Assembly: GCA_903830945.1 (NCBI GenBank)
Contig: CAIKVT010000026.1
Coordinates: 122,395-186,394, forward strand
Direction of reading: 5' to 3'
Source: an uncultured Elusimicrobia bacterium
GTDB taxonomy: Bacteria; Elusimicrobiota; Elusimicrobia; UBA1565; UBA9628
Length of the DNA stretch: 64,000 bases
Shown: piece by piece, positions 15,585 to 24,356 of the stretch
Numbering within the stretch: position 1 is the stretch's first letter
Layout of the letters: the number at the start of each line of letters is the position of its first letter
Notes under the pieces: model-generated
Seen by the model: only the letters and a program-made list of their open reading frames with translations
What the model was told of the DNA's origin: nothing
Databases searched by the model: none
Program-made: the position numbers and the translations under genes

Positions 15585-15618
15585 CAAAGCCCCCTGCGGC
15601 ATGCCGCAGGGGGCTTTG
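15585..15618 (+). terminator. Bidirectional hairpin terminator after the porin
   Basis: A perfect 16-bp inverted repeat (CAAAGCCCCCTGCGGC, loop AT, and its complement) begins 21 bases after the porin stop. It is followed by GATTTAT rather than a pure U-run. It is the strongest hairpin outside coding sequence in the window. Confidence 0.85.
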
Positions 15619-15672
15619 ATTTATAGAGAGTCAGGTCTTAAATTTCACATCCGACCGGAAAAGCCCCCAATT

Positions 15673-15681
15673 TGCTAGGAT
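15673..15681 (+). promoter_or_regulatory. Extended -10 element (TGCTAGGAT) of the second outer-membrane protein
   Basis: TG-C-TAGGAT ends 8 bases before the ATG at 15,690, so the transcript would start at or next to the start codon. Confidence 0.45.
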
Positions 15682-15689
15682 TAACACGC

Positions 15690-17102
15690 ATGCTCAGACG
15701 GATTTGCACTGCCTCGTTCCTCCTGCTGACCGCGCTCCCGGCCCGAGCCGCCAACCTCGACGTCACCGCCTCCTACAAGATGCGGGCGCTCTCCTACCAG
15801 AACCTCAACCTCGCCAGCGACAAGAACGCGCAGGACCGCCACTCCTTCATCGCCAACGACGCCAGACTCGGCATCGCCGTGCGCAAGATCGAACTCGAGC
15901 CCAAAGGCGGCGAAATGATGACCATGGACGTCGCCGTCACCTTTCGCGCCCTCGGCGTCACCGGCTCCAGCACAGCCATGCAGGGAGAGCCCTACCGCCG
16001 CATCGCCAACAACTACCCCTCCGCCGACTTCACGCCATTCCTGGAGAACGCATACCTCCGAGTCAACCACTTCCTCGGCTACCCCCTGGAGGCCACCATC
16101 GGCCGCCAGAACTACCGCCTAGGCTCCGGCCTCCTGCTCGATGACGACGGAGCCGGCCTCACCGGCGTTACCATAAGAGGGGACATCCCCTGGTGGGGGA
16201 TGAAGGCCGAAGGCTTCGTCTTCGCGGACCGCGACTCCCGGATGGCCTCCCAGGACGCCCCGGAGAACTCCCTGGCCCTCTTCGGCTTCGCCATTGACCT
16301 GCCCACCGAAGGCGTCTGGCAGCTCAACCAACTCTTTGAACGCGACCGGGCCCCCCAACAGGTATTCGGATGCTCATACCCCAGCGGAGGCTCTCAATAC
16401 GCCTGCTATGCCTCCAAGACCCTGAAAAGCTTCACCAGCGTGCGCTACGCCCTCAACTACGGCCCTATCGTCTTCGACGGCGAAGCCGCCTTCGAGAAAG
16501 GCCTGGCCGCCCCCATCGGCAACCCTAGCGACACCACGACCAACACACCGCCAGGCCGCATCACCTATAACAGCAACGCCCAGGTGGGCCGGGCCAAGTG
16601 GAAGATGCCCCTGCCACGCCTTGGAGAGGGCATTGCGCGCCTGAGCCTGGCCCGCGGCTCCGGAGACAAGGCTGACACCCCCACGCGCGACGAAGCCTTC
16701 TTCCCGGCCCACGGCCACCAGTTCAACGGCCTGGACCGCTCCGGGTTCGGCGATTTCTTCGGCGCCACCCCCTACAACGCCTTCGGCGGCAACTACGGCT
16801 CCACCACCACGGCCAGCGGCCTGCAGCAGGGCAACTCCGGCATCGTGGTCATCGGCATCGGCTACACGCCGCCCGCCTACAAGGGCTACATCCTCGACGT
16901 GGACTACTTCCTGTTCCAAAGCGAGCGCGCCGTCAACGACAGCCACGCCCTTGGCGGCGAATGGGACTTCCGCCTGCGCTACAACGTACAAGACCGCTTC
17001 GGGATCTCACTCTCCGCCGCTCTGTTCAAAGCCGGCAGCGCAAGCGCTGCCAAAGGCATCAGCGCAAAGAAGTACGCCCTAGAAGCCTTCGGCAAGTTCT
17101 AA
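15690..17102 (+). CDS. Second outer-membrane beta-barrel protein
   Basis: 470 residues from the ATG at 15,690; an in-frame TTG at 15,672 is rejected because it lies at the -10 element. Signal peptide about 1-19 (RRICTASFLLLTALPARA). The mature part has repeated short strands and ends in a phenylalanine (LEAFGKF). ATIGRQNYRLGSGLLLDDDG looks like the conserved strand pair of alginate-export-like porins (family inferred). Together with the preceding porin it makes an outer-membrane pair, but with a terminator and a separate promoter between them they are independently transcribed. Confidence 0.68.
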   Translation: MLRRICTASFLLLTALPARAANLDVTASYKMRALSYQNLNLASDKNAQDRHSFIANDARLGIAVRKIELEPKGGEMMTMDVAVTFRALGVTGSSTAMQGEPYRRIANNYPSADFTPFLENAYLRVNHFLGYPLEATIGRQNYRLGSGLLLDDDGAGLTGVTIRGDIPWWGMKAEGFVFADRDSRMASQDAPENSLALFGFAIDLPTEGVWQLNQLFERDRAPQQVFGCSYPSGGSQYACYASKTLKSFTSVRYALNYGPIVFDGEAAFEKGLAAPIGNPSDTTTNTPPGRITYNSNAQVGRAKWKMPLPRLGEGIARLSLARGSGDKADTPTRDEAFFPAHGHQFNGLDRSGFGDFFGATPYNAFGGNYGSTTTASGLQQGNSGIVVIGIGYTPPAYKGYILDVDYFLFQSERAVNDSHALGGEWDFRLRYNVQDRFGISLSAALFKAGSASAAKGISAKKYALEAFGKF

Positions 17103-17424
17103 CCTTTCCCGAAGCCTAAAGAAGCCCTCAAAACACCCATTATAGCCGCCTTAAATTGTATTTCTGCCTATCCCAGAGGCCTCCCTAAAGACCTGCCAAA
17201 ACGCCCCAGAATAAGGCTTCTAGGTAGGGGGCGACATTCCATCCTTATCCACAAGGCTATCCACAGGCCTCTGTCTTAAATATGGCATTAATATTATATT
17301 TAACTACTATATGACATGATTTGTGACATATAATAAGCAGCTGAGAATTCTTAAATAAGTTTACACAAACAATCCACAGCCATTTGACATATACCATAAC
17401 AATTGCCACAATAAGGACATTCCC
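17103..17424. other. AT-rich intergenic region with DnaA-box-like motifs
   Basis: No gene is seen in these 322 bases. The consensus DnaA box TTATCCACA is at 17,245-17,253 and a one-mismatch copy CTATCCACA at 17,257-17,265, 12 bases apart on the same strand. A weaker CAATCCACA is at 17,370-17,378. Between them lies about 100 bases of very AT-rich DNA (17,276-17,369), unlike the GC-rich surroundings. It could be a DnaA-binding regulatory or titration site, a replication-related region, or the promoter region of the following gene. Confidence 0.45.
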
Positions 17425-17946
17425 ATGGAAGACCGACAAAGACTGCGCCTCAAGCTGCCGGACGGCGCAGAATTCGAAGCTGAGGGAACGCCCGATTTCG
17501 TGCGCTCGGAGAGACAGGAATTCCTAGCCGGCCTACAGCCAAAATCTGAAATATCTAAAACGCCCCAGACCCCGACAAGAACCATCCAGGAGCCCACGAT
17601 CGCCTGGGAAACCATCATCGAACACAAGGGCCATGGCATCCATCTAAGGGCCAAGCTGGCAGGAGACAGGCCACTAAAAGACGCCTGTCTCGTCCTCCTG
17701 GCAGCCTCCCAGAAGCTCCTGAACCAGCCGAAACCCACCGCAGCCCAATTAGCCAAATGGCTCAGGGTTTCCGGATATCCAGTGCAACGCATGGATCGCG
17801 CCTTGCAGGAAGGCATTACCAACGGCGAACTTTTGGCGTCAGGATCCAGACGAGCCAGACGCTACGAACCCACCAACCCAGGCCGCATCAAGGCCTTCCT
17901 GCTGGCGCACCAGCTAGCCACGAGCATATCCGGGGCCGCCAGCTAA
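17425..17946 (+). CDS. Hypothetical protein with a possible C-terminal winged-helix domain
   Basis: 173 residues. A Shine-Dalgarno-like AAGGA lies about 8 bases upstream of the ATG. The N-terminal part (LRLKLPDGAEFEAEGTPDFV) looks like a small beta domain. A Pro/Thr-rich linker follows. The C-terminal half (about 90-165; for example TAAQLAKWLRVSGYPVQRMD) has the helix pattern of a winged helix-turn-helix. I do not recognise the family. It sits alone in AT-rich DNA between the DnaA-box-like motifs and the dif-like site, so a DNA-binding role linked to this region is possible but not shown. Confidence 0.55.
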   Translation: MEDRQRLRLKLPDGAEFEAEGTPDFVRSERQEFLAGLQPKSEISKTPQTPTRTIQEPTIAWETIIEHKGHGIHLRAKLAGDRPLKDACLVLLAASQKLLNQPKPTAAQLAKWLRVSGYPVQRMDRALQEGITNGELLASGSRRARRYEPTNPGRIKAFLLAHQLATSISGAAS

Positions 17947-18261
17947 GTCCGCACGGCTCCAACCAGCGCCTGCGACGGGCCAAACTCACAATCGGCAATC
18001 TCTGTAACGATTTTTTACAAATCCACCATCAGCGTTGAATATAAAACGCGAAAAAGTCATTTTATTCAAGCAGAATAAATAATCAGGCCAGCCATCATGC
18101 TCGAAAGATATCTGGCAGAAGCGCAAAGCGTCAGCTCGATTATAAAATAAAAATCCCCGACAACCGCCGACCGCCGCTCTAAAATCCGATTCGCCCGACG
18201 AAGATCGAACAATAAATACTCGCGCGGACACAGAGGGGGATTACATCACAATTCTAATACA

Positions 18262-18289
18262 ACTTACGATAAGATATATTATGTTACAT
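18262..18289 (+). other. dif: Candidate dif (XerC/XerD recombination) site
   Basis: The 28 bases split as XerC-type arm ACTTACGATAA, central GATATA and XerD-type arm TTATGTTACAT. From memory of the published sites it matches 22 of 28 positions of the Firmicutes-type dif consensus and 19 of 28 of the E. coli site, including the core TATATTATGTTA. It lies exactly where left-arm and right-arm genes converge. Confidence 0.6.
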
Positions 18290-18486
18290 AGAACATAGCA
18301 AGCGATTGCACGTGTTAACCAACAATATATATAACAAATTTACAAATAATGCTTTAATTATAATGATAATATTTAAATATATAATACTGTTTGATAGATA
18401 TTCAAAGTTAGCAGTCTCTGTAAATGCAATATTTCAGTTGTGATCTCTTCAAAACCAAAAATCAAGGAAGCAGAGAATCAAAATGA

Positions 18487-18815
18487 AGCCAAAAAGTTGG
18501 CAGCATCCTGGACTGGCATGGTTTGAAAATCACCTGTTAAAAAGACCATCAAAGCTGACCTGGTCCCCTGGATTAGGGACAATGGAAATTCCAAAAAAGT
18601 TGGCAGCTGCCCAGACTGAGATACTTGGACAATCCACCACTTCAAAAAACGATGAGAGTAGGCCGGATCCTAATGAGCCAGGGACCATGAAAATACAAAA
18701 AAATTTGGCAACTTCCCAGACTTGAAGTTCTAAAAAACCTGCCGCTTAAAAAACCATGAAAGCGAGCCTGGTTTTGATGGGTCCAAGAACTATGGAAAAG
18801 CCAAAAAGTTGGCAA
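18487..18815 (+). repeat. Degenerate 104-bp tandem repeat
   Basis: Three full units and the start of a fourth. Each begins with a GCCAA-AAAG-TTGGC-like small palindrome (18,489; 18,591; 18,695; 18,800), with spacings of 103, 105 and 104 bases. Within units, patterns such as CCCAGACT, AAAAAAC-ATGA and GGGACCATGGAAA recur with many changes. Spacing changes break any common reading frame. Confidence 0.65.
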
Positions 18816-19146
18816 CCTGGAAAAAACCACCAGAAGCAAGGGGGTCTTAAGCCCGGGGAATTGACCAGAAAAACAAAAAACCAGGCAAGTCTAAAAAAAC
18901 CAAGTAAAGAAAAAGAGGCAAAAACCAGCCAAGGATCCTAAGAAGCGGGGGACTAAAAAACACCATATAAGGGCCCAATCGGATGAACGAGGGGGAAAAC
19001 CATCAAGATGACCCTGCTAAAAAAACAAGGAAAGCTTTAGATGGTCTATTTCGAGCCGGAAAAACATTCAGTAGGAGCGAATATCCCGAACCCCACGAGG
19101 ATGTACCCCCCCCCACGGATCAGGATCAGCTCTTTTCCCGATGCTG

Positions 19147-20370
19147 TCAGCGCTCGGCGAACACGATATCCGCCACCGTCTCACGTCGGCGCACAAGCCG
19201 AGCATGCCCCCCCGCCATAAGGACCTCCGCAGCGCGCGGCCGGGAGTTGTATTGCGAGCTCATGGCGAATCCATAAGCACCGGCCATGCCAACGACGAGG
19301 ATGTCTCCGGGCTCCACCGGCGCCAAAAGCCTCTGCCGGGCCAGAAAGTCACCCGATTCACAGATCGGACCGACCACGTCCACCCGGTGAGAAGGTCCGC
19401 TCCTCGGCCGTGCCGGCGCGATGGGATGGAAGGCTCCATAGAGAGCCGGTCGGGCCAGGTCGTTCATGGCCGCGTCGACGATCACGAAGCGGCGCCGGGA
19501 CGTCTGCTTGCGGTAAAGCACGCGGGTCAGCAGAGATCCAGCGTCAGCCACGAGATAGCGCCCCGGCTCGACGAGCAGGCGCGCAGCCGGCCAGGGCGAG
19601 AACTCCCGCTCCAAGGTCTCGGCGAGCTGCGCGCAGTCCAGCTCCGGCTCTGCGCCATAACGCACGCCCAGGCCGCCTCCCATATCCACGAGCGAGAACG
19701 GGATGCCCTCTGCCTGCAGCCGCCGCAGCATGCGCGCCACGGCCTCCGCTGCCCGCTTAAAAGGCCCCAGCTCCCGGATCTGCGAGCCGATGTGGCAATG
19801 CAGACCCTTAAAGTCCAACCAGCGGCTGCGGTGGCCGCGCCGCGCCAATTCCAGCACCAGAGCGGCCTCCACCCCGAACTTTTCCTCGGCCCGCCCAGTG
19901 GTCACATGAGGATGCGTGCGCGCCTTGACGTCCGGATTAAGCCGCACAGAAAAGGGCGCGACGCGGCGCCGGCGTCGGGCGACGCGCTCCAAGGCTCCCA
20001 GCTCTTCGGCGGACTCCACGTTGAAGGTCAGCACGGCGCGGCGCAGGCCCAGGTCCATCTCGTCGGCGGTCTTGCCCACGCCGGAGAACACGATGCTCCC
20101 CGGCGCAAATCCCGCGGCCAGGGCCCGCACAAGCTCGCCGCCCGAAACAACCTCGGCTCCGAGCCCGGCCTCGGAGAGCACGCGGCACACGGCCCGGTTC
20201 GGATTGGCCTTAAGCGCGTAGCAGATCGACGTCCCCAGCCTGGAGAAGGCTCGGCGCAGGCGCTCGAGCCTTGCAAGGATCGCCGCCCGAGAGTAGATGA
20301 AGACCGGCGTGCCGAAGCGGCGGGCCAGCGCTGCGGCGGGGACGCCCTCGATCCTCAGCTCTGCGGGCAT
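19147..20370 (-). CDS. lysA: Diaminopimelate decarboxylase
   Basis: 407 residues, usual length. The PLP lysine lies in SICYALKANPN. HCHIGSQ, GGGLG and LVEPGRY are the PLP-phosphate and barrel motifs. The C-terminal CESGDFLA and GAYGFAMSSQYNSRPR complete the active site across the dimer. It makes lysine from meso-diaminopimelate. It is the last gene of a long leftward series, starting 2 bases after the stop of the large outer-membrane fusion gene, and its stop borders the AT-rich region. Confidence 0.95.
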   Translation of the reverse strand: MPAELRIEGVPAAALARRFGTPVFIYSRAAILARLERLRRAFSRLGTSICYALKANPNRAVCRVLSEAGLGAEVVSGGELVRALAAGFAPGSIVFSGVGKTADEMDLGLRRAVLTFNVESAEELGALERVARRRRRVAPFSVRLNPDVKARTHPHVTTGRAEEKFGVEAALVLELARRGHRSRWLDFKGLHCHIGSQIRELGPFKRAAEAVARMLRRLQAEGIPFSLVDMGGGLGVRYGAEPELDCAQLAETLEREFSPWPAARLLVEPGRYLVADAGSLLTRVLYRKQTSRRRFVIVDAAMNDLARPALYGAFHPIAPARPRSGPSHRVDVVGPICESGDFLARQRLLAPVEPGDILVVGMAGAYGFAMSSQYNSRPRAAEVLMAGGHARLVRRRETVADIVFAER

Positions 20371-20372
20371 GC

Positions 20373-23312
20373 TCAGAAGATCCGCCCCAGATAAATATAG
20401 AAAGCGCCGCCCGGGCTCGTGGTTCGGCGGGCATAATCCATAGAGATGACCAGCGGAAACTGCTGGAGGATGAAGGTATAGACGGTCAAACCCGCTCCCA
20501 CGGAATTTCGGACGTCATGCCAGTGGCTGCCTTCGACCTGGCCCGCCGAGTTCCAGACCGAACCCGCGTCGGTGAAGATGCTGCCGAAGACGGCCTTAAA
20601 GTAAAAATCAGGAAACAGATACCACATATGGTAGTCGAGATTCGGCAAGACAGGGAAGCGCCATTCCGCGTTAAGGCCGGCCAGGCGGCCGCCGGTATCC
20701 GGCGCGTTGAAGCGGCGATAGCCCCGAACCCCGCCACGCAAGCCGCCCACGCCGCCCACGCCGCCGTCCACTCCTCCCAGGACCAAGCCCCCGCTGTCAC
20801 GGCCCAGGCTCTGCTCTGCGTAGACGCGCAGAGCCGCGGTGGTCTGACCGCCGGTCGGCACGAACTGATGCCCCTCGGCCACGGCATCAGAATAGCGCAC
20901 GTTGCCGCCCAGCGTGTCGGCCGCCTGGGTGTAGGCCAGGCGCACGCGGTCGCCCGCCAGAGGCACCAGGTAGCGTCCCGTGGCCGCATCACGGATGAAC
21001 GCCACCGAGCCCAGCCGGCTCTGCCTGGCGTAGTTCTCGTTCAGGTCGGTGTAGCGGAAAGTCTCAACGCTGGAAGCCAAGCTCGCGGCGAAGGCGTGGT
21101 GACGATCAAGAGGGTAGAGCACCGTCGCATATTCATTGTACTGCGTCTGGTCGTAGTTGAGGTCGCGGGCAGGATCGTAAAGGCCCTGGTAGCCCACCCC
21201 GGAAGCCCCGAAGAAAACCCTGGGCCGATAGCGGTTATATTGGTAGTCGACCTGATAGGCGAAACTCTGGGCGGAATGGAGTTCGACCGTAGCCGCGGCC
21301 TGATGGATGTTCAGGAGATCGGAGCCCTGCCAATAGCTGGCCCAGTAGAACCCCCCCTGTGAGGAGTAGAAGAAAAGCGGCAGAAAAAGGTCGGTCGAAG
21401 CCGTGAATCTATAAGGACGCTCGGCGGACAGGGCCACCGGCGCGCTGGAAACCCCAACGCCGCCCATGCCGGGCTTCTCCGCCGGGGGCCAGGATCGGCG
21501 CTGCACGGGCAGATCCGCAGCCTCCAGGTCGGTGCGTTTGGCCTTATGGATGTGCACGCTGCCGCCGCGCAGGGCCGCGAAGGCGATGTCCCCGTCCGGG
21601 GTGTAAGTCGGAGTAAAGCTGCCCCCGATGGAACGGGTCAACTGCGTGACCCGATGGGCGGCCAGGTCGAGCTCGCAGACCTCGGTGGATCGGTCGTCGT
21701 CGCGCACAAAAAGGACACGCCGGCCATCCGCCGATACCACCGGGTCGCGCGCCCCCCCTCCCACGTCCTCAAGCTGGGCCACGGAGCGGTCTCGGAGATC
21801 GACGCGGTAGAGTCGCCGCCCCCGGCGCGCGGAGCCAAGGACATCCCGCCCTTCGCTCGAGTAGACCACGGCGCGGCCGTCCGGGGTAAAAGTGGGCATC
21901 TCGTCATCCTCAGGATCCGCGGTGATCTGGGTGATCTTGCCGCCGGCCAGGTCGTAGAGATAGATGTCCGTGAAGGAATCCTTCATGCCGGAGAAGGCCA
22001 ACTGCCGGCCGTCCGGGGAGAAAGCCGGCTGGGCCACGTTCTGGAAGCCCGGCAGCTCACGACGCTCCAGACGCCGCGTGCGTGTGTCGTAAAGATAGAG
22101 GCCGTCGCGGTGGTTGCGGGTGCCCGCGAATACCAAGCGCGAGCCGTCCCGAGAGAGGTCCAGGACGCGGGAGAGGTACGCGAAGTTTCCCATGGGGATG
22201 TTCTCGATAGCCGTCCGATCGAGGCTCCAGAGTCTCCGACAACGGCGGGTGCCCAGGTCCATCGCATAGACGGCGGGCGGGTATCCCTGGCGAGTGGAGA
22301 GATAATACATCGTCTTGCCGTCGGGGGAAAATAGAGGGGCCGTGTTGAACTGCGGAATGTCCGGCGTCGGCTGCGTCAATCGAGGACCATAATCCAACGG
22401 CTCGCGTCGCCTCTCCAGGCGCACCTCGCGCTGGTACTTGGTCTGCTCAAACTCCCGGAACTTGCTGTCGAACTCGAAGACGTCAAGGCCCACAAGCTCG
22501 CCGAGAACGGCCGAGGCCTCGAATCGAGTGGCGAAGAGCTTGAGCAAGCGTCCGACCTTGCGCCGGCCGAACTGCGCAGCGAGGAAGTCGATGGCCGCGC
22601 CCCCTTCCTTGTAAGCCAGGGTGATCTGATGCGGCTTCAGGTGGCCGAAATGCTCCAGGTGAACCAGCGGGATGAGGCCGCCCGAGGTCGCCGCATCCCG
22701 TATGGTCATCTCCTCGATGGTCGACTCGATGACGTGGGTCACCTGGCTCGGCATGCCCTCCATCATCCAAAGAGGATAGATCACGCTCTTGATGATCGCG
22801 CCGGTCCGCCAGGGGCCGTTGATGAGCACCTGGAACTGCATTATGTGGGTGAACTCGTGAGTAATGACCTCTTCGAGCCAACGATCGGTGCCGTCGCTGT
22901 AAACCATGAAGCGGTTCTTGAAAGGTTCCGTGATGCCGCCGGTCCCGTCGCCTGTATCGGCAAAGGTGGACTGCTCGAAGTCATTTGGGCAAGCGTAAAG
23001 GAAAAACGGGCGCCGGTACCACTGGTCCCGCTTCTTGGCGTTGCCCTTGGCCCAGACCGAAGGTTTCGCCGGGATCTCCAACTCGCGCGACACCCGCGCG
23101 AAGGCCTTTTCCAGGATCGCCGCGGCCTGCGCCACTCTGGGCATGGAGCCCTCATAATAATAGATGTCGAAATGCTCGGTGGAGCGCACCTTCCAGTGAA
23201 AATCCTTAAGGATGACCTGGTTCTGGCCGAAACCCTGGGCCCCGACAGAGGCCGCAGCCAGAATCAGAAAGGACGCGGCCAAAAACGCCGAAAGAAGGGT
23301 GTTAGGCTTCAC
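20373..23312 (-). CDS. Outer-membrane fusion: metallopeptidase-like, TolB-like propeller and Omp85-like barrel
   Basis: 979 residues. Signal peptide 1-25. A peptidase-MA-like domain (about 40-300) has the zinc motif HEFTH at 152-156 and a downstream glutamate in WMMEGM (about 185). A TolB/WD40-like propeller (about 320-620) repeats FSPDGRQLAFSG-type blades. A C-terminal barrel (about 650-979) includes the VRGY motif in GGVRGYRRF, typical of Omp85 loop 6, and ends in phenylalanine. The protein is probably outer-membrane with the peptidase and propeller in the periplasm. Related three-part proteins exist in several Gram-negative phyla, but the substrate is unknown. Confidence 0.75.
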   Translation of the reverse strand: MKPNTLLSAFLAASFLILAAASVGAQGFGQNQVILKDFHWKVRSTEHFDIYYYEGSMPRVAQAAAILEKAFARVSRELEIPAKPSVWAKGNAKKRDQWYRRPFFLYACPNDFEQSTFADTGDGTGGITEPFKNRFMVYSDGTDRWLEEVITHEFTHIMQFQVLINGPWRTGAIIKSVIYPLWMMEGMPSQVTHVIESTIEEMTIRDAATSGGLIPLVHLEHFGHLKPHQITLAYKEGGAAIDFLAAQFGRRKVGRLLKLFATRFEASAVLGELVGLDVFEFDSKFREFEQTKYQREVRLERRREPLDYGPRLTQPTPDIPQFNTAPLFSPDGKTMYYLSTRQGYPPAVYAMDLGTRRCRRLWSLDRTAIENIPMGNFAYLSRVLDLSRDGSRLVFAGTRNHRDGLYLYDTRTRRLERRELPGFQNVAQPAFSPDGRQLAFSGMKDSFTDIYLYDLAGGKITQITADPEDDEMPTFTPDGRAVVYSSEGRDVLGSARRGRRLYRVDLRDRSVAQLEDVGGGARDPVVSADGRRVLFVRDDDRSTEVCELDLAAHRVTQLTRSIGGSFTPTYTPDGDIAFAALRGGSVHIHKAKRTDLEAADLPVQRRSWPPAEKPGMGGVGVSSAPVALSAERPYRFTASTDLFLPLFFYSSQGGFYWASYWQGSDLLNIHQAAATVELHSAQSFAYQVDYQYNRYRPRVFFGASGVGYQGLYDPARDLNYDQTQYNEYATVLYPLDRHHAFAASLASSVETFRYTDLNENYARQSRLGSVAFIRDAATGRYLVPLAGDRVRLAYTQAADTLGGNVRYSDAVAEGHQFVPTGGQTTAALRVYAEQSLGRDSGGLVLGGVDGGVGGVGGLRGGVRGYRRFNAPDTGGRLAGLNAEWRFPVLPNLDYHMWYLFPDFYFKAVFGSIFTDAGSVWNSAGQVEGSHWHDVRNSVGAGLTVYTFILQQFPLVISMDYARRTTSPGGAFYIYLGRIF

Positions 23313-23357
23313 GGGAATCGGCCGAATACGGTGAAGCCTGGCCCATTACCGGCACCA

Positions 23358-24356
23358 TTACCGCTTCTTGGATCTCTTCTGCGGGGAACGGCGGTTGAGG
23401 TCCCGCAGCGCCGCCAGCGCCTTGGCGTCGTTAGGCACGAGCTTCAAAACCCGCTGCCAGGCATCGCGAGCCTCGACCGGATGGTTGAGCTTCTGCCAAG
23501 CCATGGCCACGGCCGCGTGCATGCGATCCTTGGGGATGCCGAAATCGGGCTGGTCATCGGCGGGAAGACCGCGCTGCATGAGCGCAAGCGCTTCCTGGAA
23601 CCGGCCCGCCTCGAAAGCCATCTGCCCCAAGTAAAACTGCGCCCGGCGGGACGGCAGGCCTCCCGCGACCTTGAGGGCCTCAAAGCATTCCATGGCTCGT
23701 TCGGTGAGCTTGGCTCCCCAGAGGCTCAAGCCAAGATTCTCAATGATCAACGGGTCGTTGGGATCATGATACCGGAGCCTCTCATACTCCTTGACCGCCG
23801 CCTCATAATCGCCCTGATGATAGCAGAGTTTCGCGGCGAGCATGCGCACCTCCTTATCGTCGGGAAAACTGCGCAGGTGCTTCTGGTACTCCTCCAGAGC
23901 GAAAGGGTAGAGGCCGAGTTCCTGATACATCACCCCGAGGCAGTAGAAGAGGCGGGAGTCGAGCGAACCCAAACGGCGCGCCTCCTCGAGCTCGTTGACG
24001 GCGTCCGGGTAGGTCTGCACGCCATTGGCGAAATGCAGCATGCCCAGATCGACTAGGGCCGTGAAATCCTGCGGGTTAGCCGCAAGCCGCACCTGGGCGG
24101 AGGCGATGGCGGACTCGATCTGGGGGCGAACTGGGAAATCAGCGCGCGGCCGGAATGGCCGGGGGAGCCGCATGAATCCGAAATAGAGCAGCGCGCAGAG
24201 CAGAACCAAAAACGCCAACCATGCCCAGGGCGATTCCAGCCATCCGATCAAGGAGTGCCAGACCGACCGCGATGGGTGGATGCGGACAGTGGGCCGCGCA
24301 CCATGGGGACCGGCTTGCAAGCCGTCCGCGCCCGCCGGAGTGGACTGTCCCGTCAA
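23358..24356 (-). CDS. Membrane-anchored TPR protein
   Basis: 332 residues. One membrane helix near residues 41-62 (PWAWLAFLVLLCALLYFGFM) precedes a long TPR domain (about 85-320) with units such as DFTALVDLGMLHFANGVQTY and DPLIIENLGLSLWGAKLTER. The C-terminus is strongly basic. It probably serves as a periplasmic or cytoplasmic scaffold; topology is not certain. The start overlaps the stop of the S1-domain gene (ATGA), so the two are translationally coupled. Confidence 0.7.
   Translation of the reverse strand: MTGQSTPAGADGLQAGPHGARPTVRIHPSRSVWHSLIGWLESPWAWLAFLVLLCALLYFGFMRLPRPFRPRADFPVRPQIESAIASAQVRLAANPQDFTALVDLGMLHFANGVQTYPDAVNELEEARRLGSLDSRLFYCLGVMYQELGLYPFALEEYQKHLRSFPDDKEVRMLAAKLCYHQGDYEAAVKEYERLRYHDPNDPLIIENLGLSLWGAKLTERAMECFEALKVAGGLPSRRAQFYLGQMAFEAGRFQEALALMQRGLPADDQPDFGIPKDRMHAAVAMAWQKLNHPVEARDAWQRVLKLVPNDAKALAALRDLNRRSPQKRSKKR

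Larger units (their letters stand above)
17947..19146. other. 1.2-kb AT-rich non-coding region at the convergence point
   Basis: Between the last rightward gene and the end of lysA there is no convincing gene. From about 18,010 to 18,480 the DNA is strongly AT-rich and holds the dif-like site (18,262-18,289). From 18,487 to about 18,815 there is a degenerate 104-bp tandem repeat. The rest (18,815-19,140) is purine-rich low-complexity sequence with many A-runs. Short open frames here shift with the repeat and show no coding pattern. Confidence 0.6.

Noticed and set aside
18487..18815. CRISPR array
   Set aside because: Units are about 104 bases, degenerate throughout, with no short identical repeat alternating with unique spacers and no cas genes nearby.
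18483..18941. Two short + strand open frames in the AT-rich region
   Set aside because: Their similarity comes from the 104-bp tandem repeat; unit spacings of 103 to 105 bases break the frame, and no ribosome site is convincing.
19141..20394. 417-codon + strand frame antisense to lysA
   Set aside because: Antisense shadow of a well-conserved gene; no domain pattern and no promoter or ribosome site.
22629..24056. 475-codon + strand frame antisense to the Omp85 fusion and TPR genes
   Set aside because: Spans two real genes on the other strand with His/Arg-rich composition; no supporting signal.
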